From a virus: a stretch of DNA of 64,000 nt. Location of the stretch: positions 1-64,000 of IMG/VR virus record IMGVR_UViG_3300050343_000255; one strand, given 5' to 3'. Shown piece by piece: positions 49,151-56,436 of the stretch (positions are counted from its first letter, which is position 1; each line of letters opens with the position of its first letter). The position numbers and the translations under genes are program-made. Below the pieces are notes generated by a model. The model worked only from the letters and a program-made list of their open reading frames with translations. It was not told the DNA's origin and ran no database searches.

Positions 49151-49336
49151 ATGACCCAATTACAAGCTCGTGCTATCGAAAATGCACGTCGTGATTTTAA
49201 TCGCGCACGCAATGAACTGCGTACCCATCGTCTTTCTGAGACTGCTTACCGTGGAGTTCCCACTATCACTGAGCGTAAGCAAGCATCTGAAGTCCATGGT
49301 AATTTTGTTTATCGCGGACGAACCTACACTAAATAA
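49151..49336 (+). CDS. Downstream-peptide-type protein
   Basis: 61 residues from ATG 49151. ARRDFNRARNELRTHRLSET is helical and basic; the end repeats YRG motifs (AYRGVPTITERK and FVYRGRTY), as in short cyanobacterial proteins of the YRG/DUF4278 kind that follow this riboswitch. Function is unclear; the riboswitch suggests a link to nitrogen status. A terminator follows at once, so this is a single-gene unit. Confidence 0.75.
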   Translation: MTQLQARAIENARRDFNRARNELRTHRLSETAYRGVPTITERKQASEVHGNFVYRGRTYTK

Positions 49337-49358
49337 TTACTATCTAATTAAACATTAG

Positions 49359-49383
49359 CCCCCTTAACAGGGGGTCTTTTTTT
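49359..49383 (+). terminator. Rho-independent terminator
   Basis: CCCCC-TTAACA-GGGGG followed by TCTTTTTTT, ending the riboswitch-peptide unit. Confidence 0.85.
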
Positions 49384-49398
49384 GTGTTTTTATATTTA

Positions 49399-49406
49399 TA
49401 CAATAG
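49399..49406 (+). promoter_or_regulatory. TACAATAG late-type promoter element
   Basis: Exact TACAATAG, 23 bases before the start of the kinase-like gene and just after the terminator. Confidence 0.52.
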
Positions 49407-49428
49407 ATAAAGACTATGTAATAGATAG

Positions 49429-50097
49429 ATGCGTAAAGCGGGTGATCTAATTAATGAATTTTTGCGTGAAGGTAAGCTAAAAGATAATCGCTCAGATCCT
49501 ATTGGGAGTGGCGCTTATGGTGTTGTATATGAATCCGATACACCTGGTAATGTAATGAAGCAAGGTGTTACTGGTGGATTTGATAATGACTTTGTTCAAG
49601 AAGCTAACCTGCAGTCAATAGCAGCTGATATGGGCTTTGCACCACGTGTTGCAGGCGTTGAGCGCTTTACTGGTGGCATTGGTGATCGAATCGAAATGGA
49701 AGATGTACGTAGGAATTTTGAACCTGTCCAAGCTATCCAAGGCTTGTATCCAGCAGATCCAATGTTTAATGTACGTTCATCACAACAGATAGGTCAACTA
49801 GCACTAAAAGGTGTGCGTTTAGATGATCGCAAAGCAGATAATATGATGCAAAATAAAATGACAGGCAGACCAATGCAACTAGACTTTGGTATTGCTGATC
49901 GTGTAACAGCAGAAGATCAAGTAATGGCCTTAGCGGATGCTACAGAAGATGGCTTCCGTGCAGCAGGTATTGGTGATATAGGTGATATTTTTAGAGATAC
50001 TGTTTATGATTTGATTAATGGTGGTCAAATTGATGAAGCTATGGATATAGCCAAGCAAGGCTTTAGTCGTTTGCAAAAGATCAAGCAAGTAGCTTAA
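49429..50097 (+). CDS. Protein kinase-like protein
   Basis: 222 residues. The glycine-rich loop is IGSGAYGVVYES (Gly26, Gly28, Gly31), with Lys44 in VMKQG as the ATP-binding Lys and Glu58 in VQEANLQSIA as its helix-C partner. The catalytic loop is LDDRKADNMM (Asp133, Lys135, Asn138, HRD-type) and the metal-binding DFG is LDFGIADR (Asp152). So all core catalytic residues of a minimal Ser/Thr-type kinase are present, though the fold is short. A TACAATAG element suggests late expression, perhaps in the virion. Confidence 0.78.
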   Translation: MRKAGDLINEFLREGKLKDNRSDPIGSGAYGVVYESDTPGNVMKQGVTGGFDNDFVQEANLQSIAADMGFAPRVAGVERFTGGIGDRIEMEDVRRNFEPVQAIQGLYPADPMFNVRSSQQIGQLALKGVRLDDRKADNMMQNKMTGRPMQLDFGIADRVTAEDQVMALADATEDGFRAAGIGDIGDIFRDTVYDLINGGQIDEAMDIAKQGFSRLQKIKQVA

Positions 50098-50405
50098 GCC
50101 GTAAATTCTTTGTATAGGTTTTCTTTCACCTGAGTTTCAGGTCGATAAGACTCCGCTCTTGCTTTGTCGTATGACGCCATTTGATTACGCATTTGTTGCG
50201 TAAATAATCCCCCTTTGAAGTCACCAAAACCACCACCAGCAGGTCCTCCATAAGGAACTCCCTGCGTTCCTGGTGTTTGCTCAGTTCTGAATGGCTTACG
50301 ACTTTGATTAAATCTATATGCTGCTGCACGTTGTTTTGCCAATGCAGGTCCACGCCTGCTTGGAGTGTAAGAATCACCTTGGCGTAAACGTCTTCGATCA
50401 ACCAC
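50094..50405 (-). CDS. Hypothetical virion-type protein
   Basis: 103 residues, basic, Arg/Gly/Gln-rich (RRRLRQGDSYTPSRRGPALA), with a Gly/Phe patch in the middle. TATAATAG lies 24 bases upstream. Stop overlaps the kinase-like gene by four bases. Unknown function. Confidence 0.55.
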   Translation of the reverse strand: MVDRRRLRQGDSYTPSRRGPALAKQRAAAYRFNQSRKPFRTEQTPGTQGVPYGGPAGGGFGDFKGGLFTQQMRNQMASYDKARAESYRPETQVKENLYKEFTA

Positions 50406-50424
50406 TATAGATTCCTACTAATAC

Positions 50425-50607
50425 TTATCTATTATACTTTGGAAACCCTGGCTTACATTCATCTTCAGCTTGAAAGCAAGTAACCCATTCTGCATCTGTA
50501 CTCAATAGATGATCAGGCATTTGATCTTGAAGCATTGATATAGCAGCAAGATGGTGTGGATTCTCTGTAAACGCTTTGAAGTATTGCTGAAGCTTTATCT
50601 TTCTCAC
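50425..50607 (-). CDS. Small hypothetical protein
   Basis: 60 residues (QQYFKAFTENPHHLAAISML ... CFQAEDECKPGF), helical with two Cys at the end. Start overlaps the next gene's stop. Unknown function. Confidence 0.52.
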   Translation of the reverse strand: MRKIKLQQYFKAFTENPHHLAAISMLQDQMPDHLLSTDAEWVTCFQAEDECKPGFPKYNR

Positions 50608-50831
50608 TGAATGCCTACTTGTTGGTTCAATACCTTTACAGCTTTTGCTAGAGGAACCATTGTTGCAACAAGCTTTTTAGGAAGTTCAGTCTCACGCTGA
50701 TCCATTGTCTTTTCTACAAGAGCCATTTGCTCTTGCACTGCGGTAACTTTACTTTCAATATTTTTCTGTTTATAGTCAGTAAATTTCATTGCAAGCAGCA
50801 ATGTCAATACTGGTCCAATAATATATTCCAT
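50604..50831 (-). CDS. Membrane-anchored coiled-coil protein
   Basis: 75 residues. An N-terminal membrane helix (EYIIGPVLTLLLAMKF) is followed by a coiled coil (VTAVQEQMALVEKTMDQ). Similar in design to the protein at 51609. Candidate spanin/holin-type lysis protein; not proven. Confidence 0.6.
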   Translation of the reverse strand: MEYIIGPVLTLLLAMKFTDYKQKNIESKVTAVQEQMALVEKTMDQRETELPKKLVATMVPLAKAVKVLNQQVGIQ

Positions 50832-50864
50832 TGATATTAATTAACTGAGTAAAGTCTAGCTCAA

Positions 50865-51200
50865 TTAAACAAATTGTAAGCCATCATCTTCTAGATCATC
50901 ATCTTCCCAACCTTCATCCATAATATCTGTTGGCATCTCTTCTGAGTTATCAACTGATAATTCCAACAAATCACAGAAGGTTTCTTCTGAGATGATTTCA
51001 GGTAACCCTGCCTGTTGCTCGTCAATTTTAAAAACAATGCCACTAGCCATTAGTGTTTGTTGAACTCCATTCTTTTGCTCCATCCGTGACTTAAGCAGGC
51101 GCAAGGCCGTTTTTTCCAGAGCAGGTCTGCTCATTCGAGTTACTTCGTATCTTGCTCGTGTGAGAGCAAACCGTTGTTCGATGGTAAGTTGGTTGTTCAT
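50865..51200 (-). CDS. NblA-like phycobilisome-degradation protein
   Basis: 111 residues. LTIEQRFALTRARYEVTRMS followed by RPALEKTALRLLKSRMEQ resembles the two-helix NblA core (EQ-F-L ... MSR ... L). NblA guides phycobilisomes to Clp protease. The C-terminal half is an acidic extension (DEGWEDDDLEDDGLQFV) not found in classic NblA. Overlaps the HNH gene by 110 bases in another frame. Similarity is moderate; other roles are possible. Confidence 0.5.
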   Translation of the reverse strand: MNNQLTIEQRFALTRARYEVTRMSRPALEKTALRLLKSRMEQKNGVQQTLMASGIVFKIDEQQAGLPEIISEETFCDLLELSVDNSEEMPTDIMDEGWEDDDLEDDGLQFV

Positions 51201-51543
51201 CTAGTTCTTCCTCAATAAATCTCTTGTTTGTAATCCATTCTTCAATTAATTCTTGTGCAACTTCGTTATAGAAGGTTTGTCTTTTAAACCATACTAACCA
51301 AGGTTCTGTACCTTTTGAGTGATTACACTCAAGACATGCAGGAAGAAGATTACTGCGTAAACTTGAACCTCCATTGGCTCGTGGTTTGATGTGATCTAAC
51401 GTTGTTGCTCGTTTAGATCTGCAGTAGCCACAAAGGCCACCCCAACCATATTTAATTGATTTTTTAAATCTGCGCTTGGCACTTTGTTTTGATAAACAAG
51501 TGAGGTCAAACAGTAGGTCCGACCAGTCTTCAGCAATACCCAT
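51091..51543 (-). CDS. HNH endonuclease
   Basis: 150 residues. The HNH core is CGYCRSKRATTLDHIKPRAN ... LLPACLECNHSKG with paired CxxC zinc sites. The tail (EQPTYHRTTVCSHTSKIRSN) runs antisense-free but out of frame over the NblA-like start. A probable homing endonuclease. Confidence 0.88.
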   Translation of the reverse strand: MGIAEDWSDLLFDLTCLSKQSAKRRFKKSIKYGWGGLCGYCRSKRATTLDHIKPRANGGSSLRSNLLPACLECNHSKGTEPWLVWFKRQTFYNEVAQELIEEWITNKRFIEEELDEQPTYHRTTVCSHTSKIRSNSNEQTCSGKNGLAPA

Positions 51544-51608
51544 TCGTTCTTATTTAAGGAACTTACTACGAATGTAACGGAACTGCGTTCTTTATGTGTA
51601 TTTAAGTA

Positions 51609-51866
51609 TCAACGATTGCGTGTTTGAGTTAATACAAGTTCATCTAACTTATCTTCTATGCGAATCATGTGAGCTTCAACTCTTTCCAAAGTAGTAGCAA
51701 AATCAGCTTTTGATATATACGAGCGAGCCATGCACAGCTCAACTTCATCAATACGTTTATCAACGCTATCAATTTTACTATTGATTCTTGAAGTCAAGAT
51801 AAAGCCACCAGTTACAACCGCTAGTCCTGCACTGACAATTGACTCAATCATTTCAAGTATATGCAC
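51609..51866 (-). CDS. Membrane-anchored coiled-coil protein
   Basis: 85 residues. Membrane helix near residues 10-27 (SIVSAGLAVVTGGFILTS), then coiled coil (RINSKIDSVDKRIDEVEL ... MIRIEDKLDELVL). Candidate holin/spanin-type lysis protein. TACAATAG lies 13 bases upstream. Confidence 0.6.
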   Translation of the reverse strand: MHILEMIESIVSAGLAVVTGGFILTSRINSKIDSVDKRIDEVELCMARSYISKADFATTLERVEAHMIRIEDKLDELVLTQTRNR

Positions 51867-51878
51867 TTGGCTTTTTAT

Positions 51879-51886
51879 CTATTGTA
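51879..51886 (-). promoter_or_regulatory. TACAATAG late-type promoter element
   Basis: Exact TACAATAG on the minus strand, 13 bases upstream of the membrane/coiled-coil gene start. Confidence 0.45.
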
Positions 51887-51940
51887 TCTCACAATTGCTT
51901 TTAATAAACTGTAGACTTTTACTAGAATTATTTAAAATAT

Positions 51941-52339
51941 GAATCTAGAATTATCCGAACTATATCTAAATCCAATATTGTTATAGCTAGTTCCAAGGTC
52001 CATCGCTGGGGCGTTTTTGCTCATAAAGATATTGCCAAGCACGATGTATTGCAAGAGTCTCCCTATTGTACTTTCTCTACAAAAGAGCTTAAGAAAAAAT
52101 CTGATGTAGTTGTTCGCTATACCTATGACTCATATGACAATCCAGGAGCAGATGACGTTGTACTTGGATTTGGGTTTGCAGCTTTGTATAACCACTCATC
52201 CAGTAACAATGCAGCTTATGAGCTAGATACTGTTAATGAGGTCATGCGCCATTACGCAGTAGAAGATATTCCTGCCGGTTCAGAAATCTTCATTGACTAT
52301 GGATATGAAGATGATGATTGTAATTTTGGAGATTACTAA
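51941..52339 (+). CDS. SET-domain protein (probable lysine methyltransferase), frameshifted near start
   Basis: From ATG 51941 (MNLELSELYLNP) the frame stops early. One extra base near 51980 joins it to IVIASSKVHRWGVFAHKDIA, the start of a SET fold. The core follows: FGFAALYNHSSSNNAAYE (NHS-x3-N) and IPAGSEIFIDYGYE. SET enzymes methylate lysines using S-adenosylmethionine. The intact frame alone begins at 52049. Substrate unknown. Confidence 0.75.
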   Translation, partial: ESRIIRTISKSNIVIASSKVHRWGVFAHKDIAKHDVLQESPYCTFSTKELKKKSDVVVRYTYDSYDNPGADDVVLGFGFAALYNHSSSNNAAYELDTVNEVMRHYAVEDIPAGSEIFIDYGYEDDDCNFGDY

Positions 52340-52533
52340 TCTTTCTTTGCTTTATGACTGTACGAAATTGTCCAGCCATCTTGGCCAAACTCTCCAACCT
52401 CTTCAAATTTCCAATCCAACTCAGGATCAGGCTCTGGTGTTGAACGCTTGAAATCCTCCACCGCAGTATCTATCTTGTGCGGCAGAGTTGTATAAAATTT
52501 TCTTTCTTGTATCTTCCGTCGGACAGTTTCCAA
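52336..52533 (-). CDS. Small hypothetical protein
   Basis: 65 residues (METVRRKIQERKFYTTLPHK ... WTISYSHKAKKD). Overlaps the convergent SET gene by four bases. Unknown function. Confidence 0.6.
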   Translation of the reverse strand: METVRRKIQERKFYTTLPHKIDTAVEDFKRSTPEPDPELDWKFEEVGEFGQDGWTISYSHKAKKD

Positions 52534-52586
52534 TGGACTGCGACTATTGAATTGATATATCCATTTCCCGTCTGACGGTATGTTGC

Positions 52587-52730
52587 CTAAGCCTTTTTTC
52601 CAGGCTTAATTGCATTGACTGCAGAAAGCACAAGCTGTACAACAGAGTTGGACTTCAGTGGAGTCAGTGCAATAATTTCACTTGCAGCAGCAATAATAAT
52701 CCAAAAAATTGGAGACTCAATGATACCCAT
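52587..52730 (-). CDS. Small membrane protein, holin-like
   Basis: 47 residues, IESPIFWIIIAAASEIIALT as a membrane helix and VVQLVLSAVNAIKPGKKA as a second, amphipathic helix with basic end. Small two-helix proteins like this often act as holins. A hairpin, AGCCT...AGGCT, lies over its stop. Confidence 0.58.
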   Translation of the reverse strand: MGIIESPIFWIIIAAASEIIALTPLKSNSVVQLVLSAVNAIKPGKKA

Positions 52731-52753
52731 GATTATATATGTAAGTTGATTTT

Positions 52754-52890
52754 ATTCTAACTACTTTGCTACGCAAACTACGAGGTTTTCTATATACCTA
52801 TCTTGTTAATCCTGGCTACGTAGCATCTATAGCCTATTTAAAAAAACAGTATATAAGCAGTAGCGTAGTCAGCGTAGTTTTTGCAGCTTT
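52754..52890 (-). repeat. Dispersed control element, copy R3 (inverted)
   Basis: On the minus strand the order is AAAAACTACGCTGACTACGC, TATATAC, TTTTTTTAAATAGG, GCCAGGATTAACAAG, TATATAG and GTAGTTTGCGTAGCAAAG, matching R1. Lies just upstream of the excisionase-like gene. Confidence 0.6.
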
Positions 52891-52936
52891 TATCTATTAG
52901 CTCTATGCTGAGTAAGCGTAGATGCATATATAGATT

Positions 52937-53215
52937 ATGGAATTCTCGACAGAGCAGCAATTGTTCCTGGCGATTCGCAGCCTCGACACCAAGCTCGACA
53001 GCGTGCTTCGTCGTCTCAACTCAGAAGAACAAGCAGAGTGGCTCGACACTAAAGACACTTGCTCGATGCTTGGTTGCACCGACCGTCACCTCCGCAACTT
53101 GATGGCAGAGGGCACCATCGCTGGTGACTGCATCCGTAATGTCGGCACCATCAAACGTGCTCGTTACAAGTTTCACCGCAGCAAGGTTATGAGTCAGTAC
53201 CTCAAGCGCGTTTGA
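52937..53215 (+). CDS. Excisionase-like / HTH DNA-binding protein
   Basis: 92 residues. WLDTKDTCSMLGCTDRHLRN followed by LMAEGTI is a MerR/excisionase-type helix-turn-helix, followed by a basic end (RARYKFHRSKVMSQYLKR). It lies convergent to the integrase, overlapping its end by 14 bases, and has repeat R3 upstream, which may be its target. Could direct excision or repress lysogeny genes. Confidence 0.75.
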   Translation: MEFSTEQQLFLAIRSLDTKLDSVLRRLNSEEQAEWLDTKDTCSMLGCTDRHLRNLMAEGTIAGDCIRNVGTIKRARYKFHRSKVMSQYLKRV

Positions 53216-54307
53216 ACTTGTCGCGCTGCTTTTCCCTCAGTGCACGCATGTTTTTCTTGTTGATCCACAGGTGGTAGTGCTTTCTATGTGTCGTTTCTGA
53301 GTGACCCATCAGCCTTGCAGCAGTGCTGATCTCTATCCCCTGCACTAGCGATCGAATCGCATAGGCGTGACGCAGGTTGTACAGCGGCCTGTGCTTGAGA
53401 TTGTTACGTTCCATGTAATCGGAGTACTGCCTGGCGACGTTCAAGCGGTGGCAGGTGGGCTTGTGTATCTCACACAGGTTCAGCTCCTTGATCCATTCTT
53501 CTGGCAACGCCCAAGCTTCACGCGAGTAAGGCTTGCCCTTGGTTTTGTAAGTCATCAGATTGATTACGTCATCCTCGAACTCGACGCTCAGTAATTCGCT
53601 GGGCCTGGTGCCAAAGGCCATGCTCATGCCATGCACCCATTTCCAGCGTGGATCTTCGATGCTGCTCCAGATCGACAGCAGTTCCTCATCACTAGGAATG
53701 TCCCGCTCAGTGAGCTGAGAAATTGTGTAGCCCTTCTCGCCTCGAACAGTGGCTGCTTATCCCACTTCAGTCCCATGTGATCAAGGGTGACTGAGACGAT
53801 CGAGCCGAAGTTTTCCCGACTGCTCGGTGACTCGATGTCCTTAATCACCTGGCAGATCGCCTCTAGATCAGCAGCTCCATAGAACTTGCTGAACAGGCTG
53901 ATCGTCGGTTTGTACTTAGCGGTGTAGATGCCCGCGCCTGTCTTGGGCTTGTCTGGGTAATAGGCATCGAAGCGTGCCTCGATCGCCTGGCACAGCTCTG
54001 TGAACAGGATCGAATCACGTGGAGCACTGCTTTTCTTTGCAGTGATCTTGTCTTTGCTCCAGTTGCTCCAGCTGAAAGTGCCCATCGAAAGCTCCTCGTC
54101 CAAGCGGAACGCCAGCTCTTTGGCCTTATCAGGTGTACTTAAATCGCTGGCCCTTCAGCCTGTCGGAATTTGCTGCTGCTTACGCTTGCTCGGCTCCGTT
54201 TTGCAGGGCAGTGTGGCGACTAAGTACACAGCCTGTCGATCTGGCAGGGTTTTGATAGCGCAACGGTCCAGCTTCTTATTGAGGAACGTGACCCAATTTC
54301 TGTCCAT
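53202..54307 (-). CDS. int: Tyrosine integrase, frame broken in this sequence
   Basis: Joined pieces give a full phage integrase. The N-terminal part from ATG 54305-54307 reads MDRNWVTFLNKKLDRC ... KQQQIPTG, then an in-frame TGA near 54160 where two indels cancel, then ASDLSTPDKAKELAFRLDEE. Near 53740 a second shift passes from FEARRATQF into GYTISQLTERDIPSDEELL. The catalytic domain shows FGTRPSELLS (Arg), YNLRHAYAIRS (HxxR-like) and MGHSETTHRKHYH. The Tyr nucleophile is probably in KHYHLW. It would recombine at the tRNA-Pro-like attP. Real decay or sequence error cannot be told apart here. Confidence 0.85.
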
Positions 54308-54423
54308 CACTGACTTCTCGGCTCCCCCGAGTATGCCCCAAACTCACTGATCCTGTGTACTTAAAAACCGTCTTAAATCCCTGGTTTTGGTGCCGGAACA
54401 GACCGGAACACAGGTGAACCAAT

Positions 54424-54447
54424 AAAAAAGGGACCCTTGCGGATCCC
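54424..54447 (-). terminator. Rho-independent terminator (leftward)
   Basis: GGGATCC-GCAA-GGGTCCC followed by TTTTTT on the minus strand, between the tRNA piece and the integrase. Confidence 0.8.
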
Positions 54448-54480
54448 CTGGTATGACTGGTGTTTAAGTCGGTGACTCAA

Positions 54481-54529
54481 TCGGAGCGGCGGGATTTGAA
54501 CCCACGACCCCTACTACCCCAAGGTAGTG
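54481..54529 (-). other. attP-like 3' portion of tRNA-Pro(GGG)
   Basis: 49 bases matching the anticodon loop (TTGGGGT), variable and T arms (GTGGGTTCAAATCCC) and 3' acceptor strand (GCTCCGA) of a tRNA-Pro. No D-arm or 5' acceptor strand precedes it, so it is not a complete tRNA gene. One anticodon-stem pair is mismatched. Its place beside the integrase is typical of an attP core that restores the host tRNA on insertion. Confidence 0.78.
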
Positions 54530-54613
54530 ACAATTCTTTATAAACCCGCTTCGTAACTGGCTTTTGATTCGTCAATTTTGTAAATGTACTTAATTTTGTA
54601 CTTAAGTTCAGAA

Positions 54614-54991
54614 TTAGCTGACGGCTGTAATTGCCGCTCCACGCAGGGGTACTCGGTAATCAGTGCCGACTTTCAAGGCAGCATCTGATGTAACGAAAAT
54701 ACGAGTGACGTATTTACGCTTGTCATCTCCGTCAAAGACATAGGCAGAGCCGTTCCACTCCACTTTCAAATGTGGGTTGGAGTCAGAAACTGCGATGTAA
54801 ACAGACTGGCTGTTGTCACTGTTGTCAACACGCACGCAGCCTTCGTAGATCGTGTTATCCCCATTCCACCACCAACGTGGGACATTCCAATAATTGCGAG
54901 GGCGATCAGTAGTCCTTGGACTGACGAAAGTTAAGTCGCCTGATTGGTCCTCAAAGGAATGCAATCCTGTAATAGTAATTGCACCAGCCAT
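54614..54991 (-). CDS. Hypothetical beta-rich virion or tail-associated protein
   Basis: 125 residues, beta-rich (AGAITITGLHSFEDQSGDLT) with a Trp patch (YWNVPRWWWNGDNTIYEG). First gene right of the attP. No recognised family; tail-associated by company. Confidence 0.58.
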   Translation of the reverse strand: MAGAITITGLHSFEDQSGDLTFVSPRTTDRPRNYWNVPRWWWNGDNTIYEGCVRVDNSDNSQSVYIAVSDSNPHLKVEWNGSAYVFDGDDKRKYVTRIFVTSDAALKVGTDYRVPLRGAAITAVS

Positions 54992-55140
54992 TAACCTTTG
55001 CCTCGCTGCATTACTTTACGCATTTTCTTATCCTTGAAATCTTGAGCATCAGGTTCTTTAGATGCTTCTTTCATAGGTTCTTGTTTGTCCCCATCTCCAT
55101 CAATATCAAGGAAATCAGGTTTCATGCTTTGTCCTGGCAT
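54991..55140 (-). CDS. Tiny protein with Asp-rich calcium-loop-like motif
   Basis: 49 residues. PDFLDIDGDGDKQEPMKEA is a dockerin-like loop, echoing DVDKDGVDDNQD in the 4363-4896 protein. Lys-rich tail. Stop and start overlap with neighbours. Unknown function. Confidence 0.55.
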   Translation of the reverse strand: MPGQSMKPDFLDIDGDGDKQEPMKEASKEPDAQDFKDKKMRKVMQRGKG

Positions 55141-55376
55141 CAGTCTTTACTAATAATGTTTTTATAGAAGTTAGCCTTCTTCTTCATTTTAGATGATGCA
55201 TCTGAATCATTTAAAACTTCATTAGCAAAAGCCTTACGTCCTTCTGGTGTATCTGGATGTCCAGCTTTTGTTGCTGCAGCAGTGAAGGTTCCTTTAGTTC
55301 CACCTTTCTTGCCATGCGACATTTTCTTGAATGCTTTGGCTAAGCCTTTTGCCTGCTTGCGGGGTTCCTTTGACAT
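55140..55376 (-). CDS. Small basic protein
   Basis: 78 residues (QAKGLAKAFKKMSHGKKGG ... KAFANEVLND), Lys/Gly-rich. May bind DNA or be structural. One of a run of small basic genes that are common near cyanophage tail genes. Confidence 0.58.
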   Translation of the reverse strand: MSKEPRKQAKGLAKAFKKMSHGKKGGTKGTFTAAATKAGHPDTPEGRKAFANEVLNDSDASSKMKKKANFYKNIISKD

Positions 55377-55631
55377 TACGAACGATGCTTAGAAGTTTTC
55401 TTGGCAACATCTTTAGGCTGCTTACTGAACTGCTGACCTTTACGAGCAGCAGCGCGTTTTTTAGCAGTACTTCTTGCATACTCTTCATCAGTCAAAGCTT
55501 CCCTAGCTTTCTTAGGCAGGTAGCGTTCACCAGTTGCTTTCTTGCCTTGAGTACTGTTTTTACCCTGACTTAGTACCCCAATCTTCTTTAGTCCAACTAT
55601 CTAGAGAATTTTGTGATTTTGCTTTAGCCAT
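55376..55631 (-). CDS. Small basic protein, frameshifted
   Basis: ATG 55629-55631 gives NSLDSWTKEDWGTKSG then stops. One base shift at GGGTAAAAAC restores KNSTQGKKATGERYLPKKA ... AARKGQQFSKQPKDVAKK to the stop at 55376-55378. Basic, helical; unknown function. Confidence 0.5.
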
Positions 55632-55814
55632 TAGTCTTTATACCCGCCACCTTTGGCTTTATATTGCTTGGCTAACATCTGTGCTTTACGAGCAGACCAC
55701 TGACCAGGCTTTCCACCTTTACCACTAGCTTTAATTTGAGAGAATAGTTTCTTACGCATACCTGGCATTGTGTAATTGCCAGCTTCGTTGACTTTATGAT
55801 TTCTTGTCAGCCAT
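55631..55814 (-). CDS. Small basic protein, frameshifted
   Basis: ATG 55812-55814 gives MADKKS then stops. A shift at AAATCATAAA restores HKVNEAGNYTMPGMRKKLF ... GGKPGQWSARKAQMLAKQY to the stop at 55631. The joined protein is of a kind common in cyanophages. Unknown function. Confidence 0.55.
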
Positions 55815-56256
55815 CAGTCTGCTCCATCATGTATTCATCTGACCCTTCTTGATTATATTCATTTTTTGGCATGCATTCATCGGTAATTGGTCCTCCATGC
55901 ACCCAAGCATCACATGTACGATCGCCTGCACATTTAAATTTAAATAGCTGACAATAACCAATGTTGGCATTCATGATGACCTTACGTGGATCAACGTATG
56001 GCTCTTCATCTGTACCAATGCCTTTGCCAATGCAGCACATGACTTTCCATGTCTGATCGAACGCGGCACAGTTACCACAGCGGGTAGACTTTGCCTCTTC
56101 AACTGATGTATGAAAGATGTCTGCCTTTTGTTCCCAGAACTCATCGTTAGGGAAGGACCATCGAAGGATTGTCCAATTTCATTCTTTGGAACATCTTGAT
56201 AACCTGAAACGTGTCCTAAGTTCGCCTTGCGTCCTTGATAATTAAAATTCGAACAT
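55807..56256 (-). CDS. Cysteine-rich protein, frameshifted
   Basis: Intact frame 55807-56040 continues upstream in the same frame (CGNCAAFDQTWKVMCCIG) and, by two one-base shifts (TTCGATGG and a TTTT run), to an ATG at 56254-56256 (FNYQGRKANLGHVSGYQDV). The body has many Cys (CGNC, MCC, YCQLFKFKCAGDRTCDAW) suited to a metal or Fe-S cluster. Function unknown. Confidence 0.5.
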
Positions 56257-56436
56257 TTAATATTCAATTTAGTATTCAACAATAATAAGGCCGTGAACAT
56301 CAGTACAAACGGCTGAGTTAGCGTAAAGAATTGCATTAATGAAAGAGTTCCCAGCCACGCACTAATGACTTCACTACTTAGATGATATTAGCTGTAACCT
56401 CGTGACGTCTCTGATGAAATAACAACAATTACTTAC

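Larger units (their letters stand above)
54308..54613 (+). other. 306-base gene-free stretch
   Basis: Between the integrase start and the next minus-strand gene. Holds the leftward terminator and the attP-like tRNA piece; otherwise A/T-rich flanks with two GTACTTAA words, possible integrase arm sites. Confidence 0.5.

Noticed and set aside
53202-54307. Calling the integrase a pseudogene
   Set aside because: Breaks are one-base shifts like those in essential genes (nrdA, endolysin, tail fibre) in the same sequence, so sequence error is at least as likely as decay.
54481-54529. Complete tRNA-Pro gene
   Set aside because: Only the 3' part from the anticodon arm on is present; no D-arm or 5' acceptor strand can be found upstream on the minus strand, so it is better read as an attP core.
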